In this document: in pieces, positions 48,630-57,273 of the stretch
How the letters are laid out: every line of letters starts with the position of its first letter
How positions within the stretch are numbered: the stretch's first letter is position 1
Assembly: GCF_001401155.1 (NCBI RefSeq)
Contig: NZ_LJRO01000048.1
Coordinates: 62,001-126,000, forward strand
Length of the DNA: 64,000 nt
Origin: Pseudomonas tremae
GTDB lineage: Bacteria; Pseudomonadota; Gammaproteobacteria; Pseudomonadales; Pseudomonadaceae
Direction: 5' to 3'
The notes under the pieces: model-generated
Databases searched by the model: none
The model's input: only the letters and a program-made list of their open reading frames with translations
What the model was told of the DNA's origin: nothing
Program-made: the position numbers and the translations under genes

Positions 48630-49682
48630 TCAGTCCTCAAGTGTTAATGACATACATATTATGTTGCCTGGTTTTCTAGTTGGGTTTATGTTTTTTTTGG
48701 TGCGGTGCCTATTGCAACCACCACCTTCCCCACAGTCTTCCGCCCCCCCCAACAAATCAATCGCCTCTCCAGCCCTTTCCAGTGGATAAACCGTCGATAC
48801 CAGCGGCTTCAACTTCCCTTCTTCAAACCATGCAAACAACTGCGTGAAGTTCGCCGCATTATCTTGCGGTTGTCGCTGGGCAAACAAGCCCCAGAACACG
48901 CCAACCACCGAAGCGCCCTTGAGCAGGGCGAGGTTGACGGGCAGTTCCGGGATGCGGCCGCTGGCGAAGCCGACGACCAGCAGGCGGCCGTTCCAGGCGA
49001 TGGTGCGGATGGCCTGGTCGAAGAGGTCGCCGCCGACCGGGTCGTAGATCACGTCGGCGCCGTTGCCGTTGGTGAGGCGTTTTACTTCGTCCTTGAGGCT
49101 GGTTTCGCTGTAGTTGATCAGTTCGTCTGCGCCTGCGTTCTTGGCCACTTCAAGTTTTTCGGCGCTGCTGGCGGCGGCAATGACGCGTGCGCCGAGGGCT
49201 TTGCCGATTTCGACGGCTGCCAGGCCAACCCCACCAGCGGCGCCAATCACCAGCAGGGTTTCGCCGGGTTGCAGGTTGGCGCGTTGTTTGAGGGCGTGCA
49301 TGGAGGTGCCGTAAGTCATGCTGAATGCAGCGGCGGTGGTGAAGTCCATGCTTTCCGGGATCGGCAATACGTTGTAGTGAGGCACGGCGACCTGCTCGGC
49401 AAAGCTGCCCCAGCCGGTGAGGGCCATCACGCGATCGCCGGGTTTGAGGTGAGTGACTTTTTCACCCACTGCCGCTATCACGCCGGCTGCTTCACCGCCC
49501 GGTGAGAAGGGGAAGGGTGGCTTGAATTGATATTTGCCCTCGATGATCAACGTATCGGGGAAGTTGACCCCGGCAGCGTGCACATCAAGGAGGATTTCAT
49601 TCTTTTTGATCTCGGGGCTGGGCGCGTCTTCGAGCACCAGCGTGCTGGCAGGACCGAAGGCTTTGCATAACAGGGCTTTCAT
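48630..49682 (-). CDS. Quinone oxidoreductase (zinc-free MDR), C-terminal frameshift
   Basis: This NADPH-dependent quinone oxidoreductase has the nucleotide motif VIGAAGGVGLAAVEIGKALGA and GGEAAGVIAAVGEKV. AAGGAATAGCCCG precedes the ATG at 49682. As sequenced it is 350 residues, but a run of eight G (48743-48750, C on the plus strand) puts the last part out of frame. With seven G the end would read LLGGRKTVGKVVVAIGTAPKKT and stop at 48686, the normal family ending. The current tail (AEDCGEGGGCNRHRTKK...) is unlike the family. The catalytic core is intact. Confidence 0.85.
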   Translation of the reverse strand: MKALLCKAFGPASTLVLEDAPSPEIKKNEILLDVHAAGVNFPDTLIIEGKYQFKPPFPFSPGGEAAGVIAAVGEKVTHLKPGDRVMALTGWGSFAEQVAVPHYNVLPIPESMDFTTAAAFSMTYGTSMHALKQRANLQPGETLLVIGAAGGVGLAAVEIGKALGARVIAAASSAEKLEVAKNAGADELINYSETSLKDEVKRLTNGNGADVIYDPVGGDLFDQAIRTIAWNGRLLVVGFASGRIPELPVNLALLKGASVVGVFWGLFAQRQPQDNAANFTQLFAWFEEGKLKPLVSTVYPLERAGEAIDLLGGAEDCGEGGGCNRHRTKKNINPTRKPGNIICMSLTLED

Positions 49683-49812
49683 CGGGCTATTCCTTTTCCG
49701 GTAATGGCCGATAAAGTCAGTTAAGTGGGTTCTCGGGTCAACAAGCATGGCCCTGCCTGATAAGCACACATAAGCTGTAAGCTACGTGGCAAACCGTATT
49801 AAGGAGTGGACT

Positions 49813-50220
49813 GTGAAAGCGTGGATTCTGTTATTGCTGGCCTTGTCATTGCCCGTCATGGCGCAGGAAGAAGCTAAGGAAGAAGGGGGCCCGCCCAAAG
49901 CGGCATATGTGTCGCTGACGCCTCCATTCGTGGGCAACTACGCGCTGGATGGCGGCCCCAAACTGCGCGTCTACAAAGCTGATATCTCCTTGCGTGTGAC
50001 CGGCGCCGATGCCGAAGCTGCCGTGAAGCGCAACGATGCCTTGATCCGCAATCAGTTGGTATCGTTGTTCACGCAGCAGACGGTTGACTCCATGAGCAGC
50101 GCCGAAGCGAAGGAAAACATTCGTCAGGAAGCGCTCAAACAGGTGCAGCGTGTCATGAATGATGAAGAGGGCAAGCCGGTTGTCGAAGACTTGCTGTTCA
50201 ATAACTTCATCGTTCAGTAA
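49813..50220 (+). CDS. FliL-family exported protein
   Basis: This 135-residue protein starts at a GTG (49813) with AAGGAG at 6-nt spacing. A signal or anchor helix (AWILLLLALSLPVMAQ) is followed by a FliL-like domain: YVSLTPPFVGNYALDG, LRVYKADISLRVTG, and a terminal FNNFIVQ. It is outside any flagellar cluster, as PA5226 is. Function is not known; a membrane stator-type role is speculative. Confidence 0.8.
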   Translation: MKAWILLLLALSLPVMAQEEAKEEGGPPKAAYVSLTPPFVGNYALDGGPKLRVYKADISLRVTGADAEAAVKRNDALIRNQLVSLFTQQTVDSMSSAEAKENIRQEALKQVQRVMNDEEGKPVVEDLLFNNFIVQ

Positions 50221-50227
50221 GCCCCTG

Positions 50228-50677
50228 TCAGCGTAATGCCAGGATCGCCGCCCATTGTTCGGCGGTGACTGGCATGACTGAGAGCCGACTGCCTTTTTGC
50301 ACCAGCGGCAATTGCTCAAGCTGGCTTTGTTGCTTCAGATAACCCAACCCCAGCACCTTTTTGAAGATATCCACAAACTCGACGTCGATGGCACTCCACG
50401 GGTTCTTCTCCTCAGTGGCCTTCGCGTCTTGATAGTGGCTGTCGGGGTCAAGGGCTGTCGGGTCTGGATACGCAACTCGAGCTATTTTGCCGATGCCGGC
50501 AATGCCCGGCTCCGGGCAACTGGAGTGATAGAAAAAGAATTCGTCCCCTGCGGCCATCGCCCTCAGGAAGTTACGCGCCTGGTAATTGCGGACACCGTCC
50601 CAGCGCGCTTTGCCCAGTCGTTGCAGGTCGCTGATCGAGAATTCGTCAGGCTCGGACTTCATCAGCCAATAGGCCAT
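50228..50677 (-). CDS. EVE domain protein
   Basis: This 149-residue protein is a single EVE domain (PUA-like fold): MAYWLMKSEPDEFSISDL, WDGVRNYQARNFLRAM, FFFYHSSCPEPGIAGIGK. EVE proteins bind modified nucleobases and occur both alone and in defence systems; here the setting is housekeeping. I use the ATG at 50677 with TGGAG upstream. It converges on the FliL-like gene, 7 bp apart. Confidence 0.9.
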   Translation of the reverse strand: MAYWLMKSEPDEFSISDLQRLGKARWDGVRNYQARNFLRAMAAGDEFFFYHSSCPEPGIAGIGKIARVAYPDPTALDPDSHYQDAKATEEKNPWSAIDVEFVDIFKKVLGLGYLKQQSQLEQLPLVQKGSRLSVMPVTAEQWAAILALR

Positions 50678-50871
50678 CGTGCATGCTCCAGAGGCAGAAA
50701 GTTCACGTAAGCAAAAAAAGTTGTATGACAAACCGACAGTCGGCTGGCGCCACTATTTGCGTACTGGTTCACGTTACCGCAAAATGCCGACCTTTCAAGT
50801 TCCACGCTGCTGCACGGTTGCTCAGGTAACCGGTGCGGACAGTGTATTGATTTGCCTAAGGAGGGCAGTCA

Positions 50872-51024
50872 TTGAAGCGCAAGCCTGATTTACTCTGGAT
50901 TCTGGTTATTTTGTTTGGCTTGGGTATCGTAACAACGGGTTATGCGCAGAGCTTGTGGACCACCAAGGACAACGCGCCTGTAGAGATCACTCAGCAACAG
51001 CAGAAAGTCCCCGGCAGGCATTAA
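50872..51024 (+). CDS. Small single-pass membrane protein (50 residues)
   Basis: A TTG start at 50872 is preceded by an ideal AAGGAGG at 7-nt spacing. The product has a basic N-terminus (MKRKPD), one membrane helix (LLWILVILFGLGIVTTGYA) and a short polar tail ending QQQQKVPGRH. No family was recognised. The strong ribosome site and clean topology support a real gene that length filters would miss. Confidence 0.65.
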   Translation: MKRKPDLLWILVILFGLGIVTTGYAQSLWTTKDNAPVEITQQQQKVPGRH

Positions 51025-51074
51025 GCCCTGTTGATACTCTGATCGTTGAATGCCTCGCGATCAGAGTGCGCTTT

Positions 51075-51698
51075 TCAGATACCTTTATTCAAATACCAGT
51101 TCCTGTCCGACACCGTGCCTTGTAGCGGTACGTCCCAGCTGGCCTGTGCCAGCCGATCCACTTTCTGACATTCGTGAGCAAGTCCCAGCAGAATCGGCTT
51201 GCGCCAAGTCTTTCTGCGCGCCAGGTAAGCCAGGCTGCGGTCATAGAAGCCGCCGCCCATACCGAGGCGACCGCCTTCGTCATCGAAACCCACCAGTGGC
51301 ATCAAAACCAGATCGAGTGCCCAGACCCTGCGTTGCTTCGCACGGTTGATGCGTGGCTCGGGGATGCGAAAGCGATTGGGGACGAACCGTTCGCCGGGTC
51401 GCACGCGCTGAAACACCATGCGCGTGCGCGGCCATGCGTTGAGTACCGGGAGATAAGTTGCCTTGCCACGACGTTGCGCTTCGCGCAGCAGAAGGCGCGG
51501 GTCGATCTCGCCATCCATCGGCACGTACAGCGAAACGTGCCGGGCGCGACGAAACAACGGGTGCTGCGCCAGCTGATGGAAGATGCCACGGGCGGCCTGG
51601 CGCTGCTGGACTTTACTCAGCGCCCTGCGTGCCGTGCGTAGCTGGCGACGCAGTTGCGGACGTGTGAGCGTTTGAGCGCTGATCATGAGAGAGGTCAT
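51075..51698 (-). CDS. fau: 5-formyltetrahydrofolate cyclo-ligase
   Basis: This 207-residue protein has the family motifs SLYVPMDGEIDP, the ATP/Mg site GFDDEGGRLGMGGGFYDR and a basic N-terminus. It converts 5-formyl-THF to 5,10-methenyl-THF using ATP. It lies directly downstream of 6S RNA, the same ssrS-fau (ygfA) arrangement as in E. coli. Confidence 0.93.
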   Translation of the reverse strand: MTSLMISAQTLTRPQLRRQLRTARRALSKVQQRQAARGIFHQLAQHPLFRRARHVSLYVPMDGEIDPRLLLREAQRRGKATYLPVLNAWPRTRMVFQRVRPGERFVPNRFRIPEPRINRAKQRRVWALDLVLMPLVGFDDEGGRLGMGGGFYDRSLAYLARRKTWRKPILLGLAHECQKVDRLAQASWDVPLQGTVSDRNWYLNKGI

Positions 51699-51773
51699 GC
51701 AGGCTGATCCGAGAGGTTGAAACCAAAGCTGGATCGTCGTTGCCAGGCGGGTTGCCAGGCAACGTGTTGAATA

Positions 51774-51952
51774 TGGACTCCCCGACGTACCGCTGTCGGT
51801 GTAGCCCTTGAACCCGAAAGTTCAAGGTGGAGATTGCAGGAGGTTTTAAGGCTTTCCGTCTAGCGGACATGCACACCAACCCCAACGTGCAACCCCCGTG
51901 GTTGTGCGTATCGGCTCAGGGACATGACCGACTGGCAAGCACTCCAGGGAGC
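51774..51952 (-). ncRNA. ssrS: 6S RNA
   Basis: The zapA-fau gap on the minus strand holds sequence typical of pseudomonad 6S RNA (GCCAGTCGGTCATGTCCC, TGAGCCGATACG, GGGGTTGCACGTTGGGGTTG) with long-range pairing between ends (GCTCCC with GGGGAG). A -10 box TATACT lies at 51959-51964, placing the 5' end near 51952. 6S RNA binds sigma70-RNA polymerase in stationary phase. The 3' end is approximate. Confidence 0.8.
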
Positions 51953-51983
51953 GGCGCAAGTATACAGAAATGCCCCGAAATAA

Positions 51984-52313
51984 TCAGCCCCGAGTTGAAT
52001 CCGGTGTGCCGGGCGTGTCTGTGGCCAGCACCAGATCCACCTTGTCGAGCAGGTCGCGCACCTGTTCACGGGTCGAGCCGCTGGTCTGCACGTCAGGCAC
52101 GTGCTCCTTGTGCAGCAGGTCGTGAGTGATGTTCAGGGCAGCCATCACGGCGATGCGATCGGCCCCGATGACTTTGCCGCTGCTGCGGATTTCACGCATC
52201 TTGCCATCCAGGTAGCGGGCGGCGCTGACCAGGTTGGTGCGCTCTTCCTGAGGGCAGATGATGGAGTATTCCTTGTCGAGGATTTGAACGGTAACGCTGT
52301 TGCCATTGCTCAT
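51984..52313 (-). CDS. zapA: Cell division protein ZapA
   Basis: This 109-residue protein starts with the ZapA signature VTVQILDKEYSIICPQEERTNLVSAARYLD and continues as a helix. ZapA cross-links FtsZ protofilaments at the division site. Its ATG overlaps the stop of the ZapB-like gene (ATGA). It lies upstream of 6S RNA as in E. coli. Confidence 0.93.
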   Translation of the reverse strand: MSNGNSVTVQILDKEYSIICPQEERTNLVSAARYLDGKMREIRSSGKVIGADRIAVMAALNITHDLLHKEHVPDVQTSGSTREQVRDLLDKVDLVLATDTPGTPDSTRG

Positions 52314-52519
52314 GAGTCTTGCTCCAGGGCTTTGAGGCGCGAAATCATTGACTCGACCTTCTGCCGGGCGATTTCGTTTTTTTCAATGAGTTGGGCGCGT
52401 TCCTCGCGCCAGGACTTTTCCTGAGCTAATAGGAGTGCGTTTTGGCCTTTAAGTTGCTCGGCGTACTTCAGGAGCAACTCCACACGTTTCATCAGCGCTT
52501 GCAGGTCGGTGTCTTCCAT
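52310..52519 (-). CDS. Short coiled-coil protein (TIGR02449, ZapB-like)
   Basis: This 69-residue protein is one long coiled coil (DLQALMKRVELLLKYAEQL, LLLAQEKSWREERAQLIEK). It is the TIGR02449-type protein usually found before zapA in pseudomonads. The coupling to zapA and its shape suggest a divisome role like ZapB, which is inference. I use the ATG at 52519; upstream in-frame residues are not helix-like. Confidence 0.85.
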   Translation of the reverse strand: MEDTDLQALMKRVELLLKYAEQLKGQNALLLAQEKSWREERAQLIEKNEIARQKVESMISRLKALEQDS

Positions 52520-52670
52520 TGTTTTCCACTGGATACTTTCTGATGAATGGCAGGGGGGAGCGATGCTCATGCTCAAGCTCGAACCGCCGTCCGGGTGATC
52601 TTGTCGCGCGGATAGTCTAGGATACAAGGCCTCCATTCTAGACATTGCGCCGTTTGGCGACTAGCTACCC

Positions 52671-53225
52671 ATGCCCATTCAGAATTCTCCGTACAAAGCG
52701 TTTGCCACTCTGCTCAACAGTGGCGGTCACAACGTATCACCTGCCGAGCTGCACGGCCTGCTGTTGGGCCGCAGTTGCGCGGGGGCCGGCTTCGACAGCG
52801 AAGGCTGGTTCGCCGATGCCTCGATGCTGCTCGAAACCGAGCCGCAAGATAACATTCGTGCTGCGCTGGTCGGTCTGCAAGAGATGGCCAAAGGTGAGCT
52901 CACCGGCGACGACATGACTGTCGTGCTGTTGCTGCCCGGTGATGACGAGCCGCTCACCGAGCGCGCCGCCGCACTGGGCCAGTGGTGTCAGGGCTTTTTG
53001 TCGGGCTTTGGCCTGGCCATCGGCGACAAGGAGCTCGGCAGCGAAGCAAAAGCGGTGCTCGAAGACCTGGCTGCCATCGCCCAGGTGCAGGATGCGCTGG
53101 AAGAGTCCGAGGACGGTGAGACCGATTACATGGAGGTCATGGAATACATGCGCGTGGCACCGTTGCTGCTGTTCACCGAGTTCAACGAACCTGCCGCGCC
53201 GGAACCAAAGCCTTCCCTGCACTGA
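52671..53225 (+). CDS. YgfB/YecA (UPF0149) family protein
   Basis: This 184-residue acidic protein has [16 protein letters not shown] near the N-terminus and [14 protein letters not shown] in the middle, the two marks of UPF0149. In P. aeruginosa, YgfB lowers AmpDh3 expression through AlpA and so affects beta-lactam resistance. It begins the ygfB-pepP-ubiH-ubiI unit, conserved from E. coli, and is divergent from zapA. Confidence 0.92.
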   Translation: MPIQNSPYKAFATLLNSGGHNVSPAELHGLLLGRSCAGAGFDSEGWFADASMLLETEPQDNIRAALVGLQEMAKGELTGDDMTVVLLLPGDDEPLTERAAALGQWCQGFLSGFGLAIGDKELGSEAKAVLEDLAAIAQVQDALEESEDGETDYMEVMEYMRVAPLLLFTEFNEPAAPEPKPSLH

Positions 53226-53293
53226 CCGATAGCGACTACTGCGACACCGGCGCGGGCTGATACCGCCTGCGCCGGCAGACTCCATCAGGACTC

Positions 53294-54637
53294 ATGCTGC
53301 CAATGATTCAAATCCCGAAGTCCGAATACGCCCGCCGCCGCAAAGCTCTGATGGCTCAGATGGAGCCGAACAGTATCGCGATACTGCCGGCTGCTGTGGT
53401 TGCCATTCGTAATCGCGATGTCGAGCATGTCTACCGGCAGGACAGTGACTTTCAGTACCTGAGCGGCTTCCCCGAACCAGAAGCGGTGGTGGTGCTTATT
53501 CCCGGACGCGAGTACGGCGAGTACGTGCTCTTCTGCCGCGAGCGAAACCCCGAGCGGGAATTGTGGGACGGCTTGCGCGCCGGGCAGGAAGGCGCGATTC
53601 GGGATTTTGGTGCGGACGATGCGTTCCCGATAACGGATATCGACGAGATCCTGCCGGGGCTGATAGAAGGCCGCGACCGGGTGTATTCGGCGATGGGCAG
53701 CAACCCCGAGTTTGACCGGCACCTGATGGACTGGATCAACGTGATTCGCTCCAAGGCGCACCTGGGCGCCCAGCCGCCCAAGGAGTTTGTCGCGCTGGAT
53801 CATCTGCTGCATGATATGCGTCTTTACAAGTCTGCAGCAGAAATCAAGGTCATGCGGGCGGCGGCAGGTATCTCCGCGCGTGCTCATGTGCGTGCGATGC
53901 AGGGCTGTCGCGCCGGTCTGCACGAGTTCAGCCTGGAAGCCGAGCTGGATTACGAGTTCCGCAAGGGCGGCTCGAAGATGCCGGCATACGGCTCGATTGT
54001 CGCTTCGGGCCGTAATGGCTGCATCCTGCATTATCAGCAGAATGACGCAGCCTTGCGGGACGGTGATCTGGTGCTGATCGACGCAGGGTGCGAAATCGAT
54101 TGTTACGCCAGCGACATCACCCGCACCTTCCCGGTGAATGGCAGGTTTTCAGCCGAGCAAAAAGCCATTTATGAATTGGTGCTCAAGTCCCAGTACGCAG
54201 CGTTCGACGCCATCGGCCCCGAGAAGCACTGGAACCAGGCGCACGAAGCGACGGTCCAGGTTATTACTGCGGGCCTGGTCGAGCTGGGACTGTTGCGCGG
54301 CGATGTCGATCAATTGATCGAGACTGAGGCCTACAAAGCGTTCTACATGCACCGCGCCGGCCACTGGCTGGGTATGGATGTGCATGACGTCGGCGAATAC
54401 AAGGTCGGCGGCGAATGGCGAGTTCTGGAGGTTGGCATGACGCTGACCGTCGAACCCGGGATCTATATATCCCCCGACAATCTGGATGTCGCGAAGAAAT
54501 GGCGAGGTATAGGTGTGCGAATCGAGGATGACGTGGTTGTAACCAGGCAGGGCTGTGAAATCCTGTCCGGCGGCGTGCCCAAGACCGTCGCCGAAATCGA
54601 GGCGCTGATGGCTGCTGCACGGGGGCAGGTCGCATGA
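53294..54637 (+). CDS. pepP: Xaa-Pro aminopeptidase
   Basis: This 447-residue protein has an N-terminal creatinase-like domain and a pita-bread metallopeptidase domain. The dinuclear Mn ligands appear in LIDAGCEIDCYASDITRTF (two Asp), GHWLGMDVHDVG (His), LTVEPGIYI and RIEDDVVV (Glu residues). It removes N-terminal residues before proline. The start may be the ATG at 53294 or at 53303. The stop overlaps ubiH by 4 bp. Confidence 0.95.
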   Translation: MLPMIQIPKSEYARRRKALMAQMEPNSIAILPAAVVAIRNRDVEHVYRQDSDFQYLSGFPEPEAVVVLIPGREYGEYVLFCRERNPERELWDGLRAGQEGAIRDFGADDAFPITDIDEILPGLIEGRDRVYSAMGSNPEFDRHLMDWINVIRSKAHLGAQPPKEFVALDHLLHDMRLYKSAAEIKVMRAAAGISARAHVRAMQGCRAGLHEFSLEAELDYEFRKGGSKMPAYGSIVASGRNGCILHYQQNDAALRDGDLVLIDAGCEIDCYASDITRTFPVNGRFSAEQKAIYELVLKSQYAAFDAIGPEKHWNQAHEATVQVITAGLVELGLLRGDVDQLIETEAYKAFYMHRAGHWLGMDVHDVGEYKVGGEWRVLEVGMTLTVEPGIYISPDNLDVAKKWRGIGVRIEDDVVVTRQGCEILSGGVPKTVAEIEALMAAARGQVA

Positions 54638-55821
54638 GCCGGTTCAATATCGCGATTGTCGGCGGTGGTCTGGTTGGTGCAAGTCTTGCGCTTTCGCTTC
54701 AGGCGGGAGCCAAGGCGCGCGGCTGGAAGATCGTGCTGATCGAGCCTTTTGCGCCTGGCGAAGCCTGGCAGCCCAGTTACGATGCCCGCTCTTCGGCGCT
54801 GTCGTTCGGTGCCCGGCGTATCTACGAGCGGCTGGGTATCTGGCAGCAGATTTCCCGCCGCGCCGAGCCGATCCTGCAAATTCAGGTCTCGGACCGGGGC
54901 CGCTTCGGCGCCACCCGTTTGTCCGCGATCGAAGAGGGCGTTCCGGCGCTCGGCTATGTGGTGGAAAACGCCTGGCTCGGACAGGCTCTCTGGGCCGGGC
55001 TCGATCGGGATGTCGTCAGCTGGCGGGTGCCGGCAGAGGTCAGGCAAATGCAGCCGCTGGCTGATGGTTATCGTCTGACGCTGAACGATGACTCCGAGCT
55101 GGAGTGCGACTTGGCAGTGCTTGCCGACGGTGGTCGTTCCAGTCTGCGTGACCAGTTGGGGATTGGTGTGCGGCAGCGTCCCTATGACCAGAGCGCGCTG
55201 ATCGCTAACATTTCGCCGAGCGAAGCCCATTGTGGTCAGGCGTTCGAGCGTTTTACCGATGACGGGCCGATGGCCCTGTTGCCGTTGCCTGACAATCGCT
55301 GTGCGTTGGTCTGGACGCGTCCTGGCAACGACACTCAGCGACTGGCCGAACTGGATGACCGCAGCTTTCTCGAAGAGCTGCAGGGCGTATTCGGTTATCG
55401 TCTGGGTGCATTGCGTCAGGTCGGCGCGCGCCATGTGTACCCGCTGGCGTTGGTCGAGGCCGAGGAACAGGTGCGCTCGCATCTGGTTATTCTGGGCAAC
55501 GCTGCCCATAGCCTGCATCCGATTGCGGGGCAGGGTTTCAACCTCTCATTGCGCGATGCCGATGCACTGGCCGAGACATTGCTGAACAGCGACGCACCGC
55601 TCGGCGACCTGCCGACGCTGGAGCTGTACCGCGAGCGTCAGCGGCAGGATCAGCAGTTGACCGTTGGCTTTTCCGACAAGGTGACGCGCCTTTTCGGCAG
55701 CAGCCGGTCGGCAGTCGCCACTGGTCGTAATCTTGGGTTGCTGGGGCTGGACCTGCTGCCCGTTGCCAAGCGCTGGTTTGCTCGTCAGGCCATGGGGTTG
55801 GGGACGCGAACCGATGTGTGA
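54634..55821 (+). CDS. ubiH: 2-octaprenyl-6-methoxyphenol hydroxylase UbiH
   Basis: This 395-residue FAD monooxygenase has the dinucleotide motif IVGGGLVGASLALSL, the family motif ADGGRSSLRDQLGI (DG motif) and the second FAD motif GNAAHSLHPIAGQGFNLSLRD. It hydroxylates the ring in ubiquinone synthesis. Overlap with pepP implies coupling. Confidence 0.93.
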   Translation: MSRFNIAIVGGGLVGASLALSLQAGAKARGWKIVLIEPFAPGEAWQPSYDARSSALSFGARRIYERLGIWQQISRRAEPILQIQVSDRGRFGATRLSAIEEGVPALGYVVENAWLGQALWAGLDRDVVSWRVPAEVRQMQPLADGYRLTLNDDSELECDLAVLADGGRSSLRDQLGIGVRQRPYDQSALIANISPSEAHCGQAFERFTDDGPMALLPLPDNRCALVWTRPGNDTQRLAELDDRSFLEELQGVFGYRLGALRQVGARHVYPLALVEAEEQVRSHLVILGNAAHSLHPIAGQGFNLSLRDADALAETLLNSDAPLGDLPTLELYRERQRQDQQLTVGFSDKVTRLFGSSRSAVATGRNLGLLGLDLLPVAKRWFARQAMGLGTRTDV

Positions 55822-55872
55822 AACAAACAATTTCAATAACCGGCTACGGCCGCAAGCGAGAATAGTTTGACC

Positions 55873-57102
55873 ATGGAAACGCGCGCAGATGTGCTGATTG
55901 TCGGAGCCGGAATGGTCGGCAGCGCTCTTGCGCTGGCCTTGCAGGAAAGCGGGCTTGACGTGCTGGTGGTCGATGGTGGCCCGATGAGCGTCAAGCCGTT
56001 CGACAGGCAGTCAACGTTCGAGCCGCGGGTCAGTGCCCTGTCGGCCGCCAGCCAGCGGATCCTGCAGCGCCTCGGTGTGTGGGAAGGTATCGTGTCACGT
56101 CGTACCAGCCCGTACGCGCACATGCACGTCTGGGATGGTAGCGGCACCGGGCAGATTCACTTTTCTGCCTCCAGCGTGCATGCCGATGTGTTGGGTCATA
56201 TTGTCGAAAACCGTGTGGTGCAGGATGCGCTGCTCGACCGGCTGCATGACAGCGATATCGGGTTGCTGGCCAATGCGCGTCTCGAGCAGATGCGTCATTC
56301 CGGTGATGACTGGCTGCTGACGCTTGCCGACGGGCGCCTGCTGCGGGCGCCGCTGGTGGTTGCGGCCGATGGAGCGAACTCGGCGGTGCGCCGTCTCACC
56401 GAAACACCAACCCGGGAATGGGATTACCAGCACCACGCGATTGTCACCAGCGTGCGGACGGCCGATTCCCACAGAAAAACCGCATGGCAGCGTTTTACCG
56501 ACGACGGCCCGTTGGCTTTTCTGCCGCTGGATCGCGAGGGTGAACACTGGTGCTCGATCGTCTGGTCGGTCACGCCGAGCGAGGCTGAACGCTTGATGCT
56601 GCTGGATGACGAGCCGTTCTGCCGCGAGCTGGAAAGCGCGTTCGAGGGCCGGCTCGGTCAGGTATTGAGTGCCGACGCACGCCTGTGTGTGCCGCTGCGC
56701 CAGCGTCACGCCAAACGCTATGTGGCCAAAGGGCTGGCACTGATTGGTGATGCTGCGCACACCATTCATCCGCTGGCGGGGCAGGGTGTGAACCTGGGGT
56801 TTCTTGACGCTGCCGTGCTGGCCGAGGTGTTGACGCACGCTGCACTGCGCGGCGAGCGCGTGGCGGATACACGTGTCCTGGGTCGCTACGAGCGGCGCCG
56901 CATGCCGCACAATCTGGCGCTGATGGCTGCGATGGAAGGCTTCGAGCGTCTTTTCCAGGCCAACCCGCTGCCTTTGCGCTGGTTACGTAATGCCGGGCTC
57001 AAGATGGTCAATCAGATGCCGGAAGCGAAAGCCCTGTTCGTGCGCGAAGCACTGGGGTTGTCCGGCGACTTGCCTGAGCTGGCGCGTATCGACGCCCGCT
57101 AG
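55873..57102 (+). CDS. ubiI: Ubiquinone hydroxylase UbiI (VisC) family
   Basis: This 409-residue paralogue of UbiH has the motifs LIVGAGMVGSALALALQESG, AADGANSAVRRL and GDAAHTIHPLAGQGVNLGFLD. It holds the visC position after ubiH, so C5-hydroxylation of the ubiquinone ring is most likely. I use the ATG at 55873; a TTG two codons upstream is not better supported. It is the last gene of the operon. Confidence 0.9.
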   Translation: METRADVLIVGAGMVGSALALALQESGLDVLVVDGGPMSVKPFDRQSTFEPRVSALSAASQRILQRLGVWEGIVSRRTSPYAHMHVWDGSGTGQIHFSASSVHADVLGHIVENRVVQDALLDRLHDSDIGLLANARLEQMRHSGDDWLLTLADGRLLRAPLVVAADGANSAVRRLTETPTREWDYQHHAIVTSVRTADSHRKTAWQRFTDDGPLAFLPLDREGEHWCSIVWSVTPSEAERLMLLDDEPFCRELESAFEGRLGQVLSADARLCVPLRQRHAKRYVAKGLALIGDAAHTIHPLAGQGVNLGFLDAAVLAEVLTHAALRGERVADTRVLGRYERRRMPHNLALMAAMEGFERLFQANPLPLRWLRNAGLKMVNQMPEAKALFVREALGLSGDLPELARIDAR

Positions 57103-57113
57103 GCTCGACGCAG

Positions 57114-57270
57114 AGCGATAGTGTCCACCCGCACTTATCGTTCCTCACGCTCAGCGTGGGAATGCCTTGGGTGACGCTCTGCGTCACAGATCTGCGCCGC
57201 ACGGCCTGTTCAGGATTGGACGCAGAGCGCCCAGAGCGTTATGCCGACGTGGAGCGTCGCACGGTAGTCG
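57114..57270. repeat. Twin-hairpin intergenic repeat, copy C
   Basis: The core (57132-57185), in minus orientation, reads CACTTATCGTTCCTCACGC on the plus strand and ends GTGACGCTCTGCGTC. It is almost identical to copy B. A second, decayed unit (TGGACGCAGAGCGCC, CGTGGAGCG) follows. It separates the convergent ubiI and AraC genes. Confidence 0.8.
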
Positions 57271-57273
57271 GGA

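Noticed and set aside
50228..50677. EVE protein as part of a defence system
   Set aside because: Its neighbours are housekeeping genes with no restriction or effector partner, so a defence role is not supported here.
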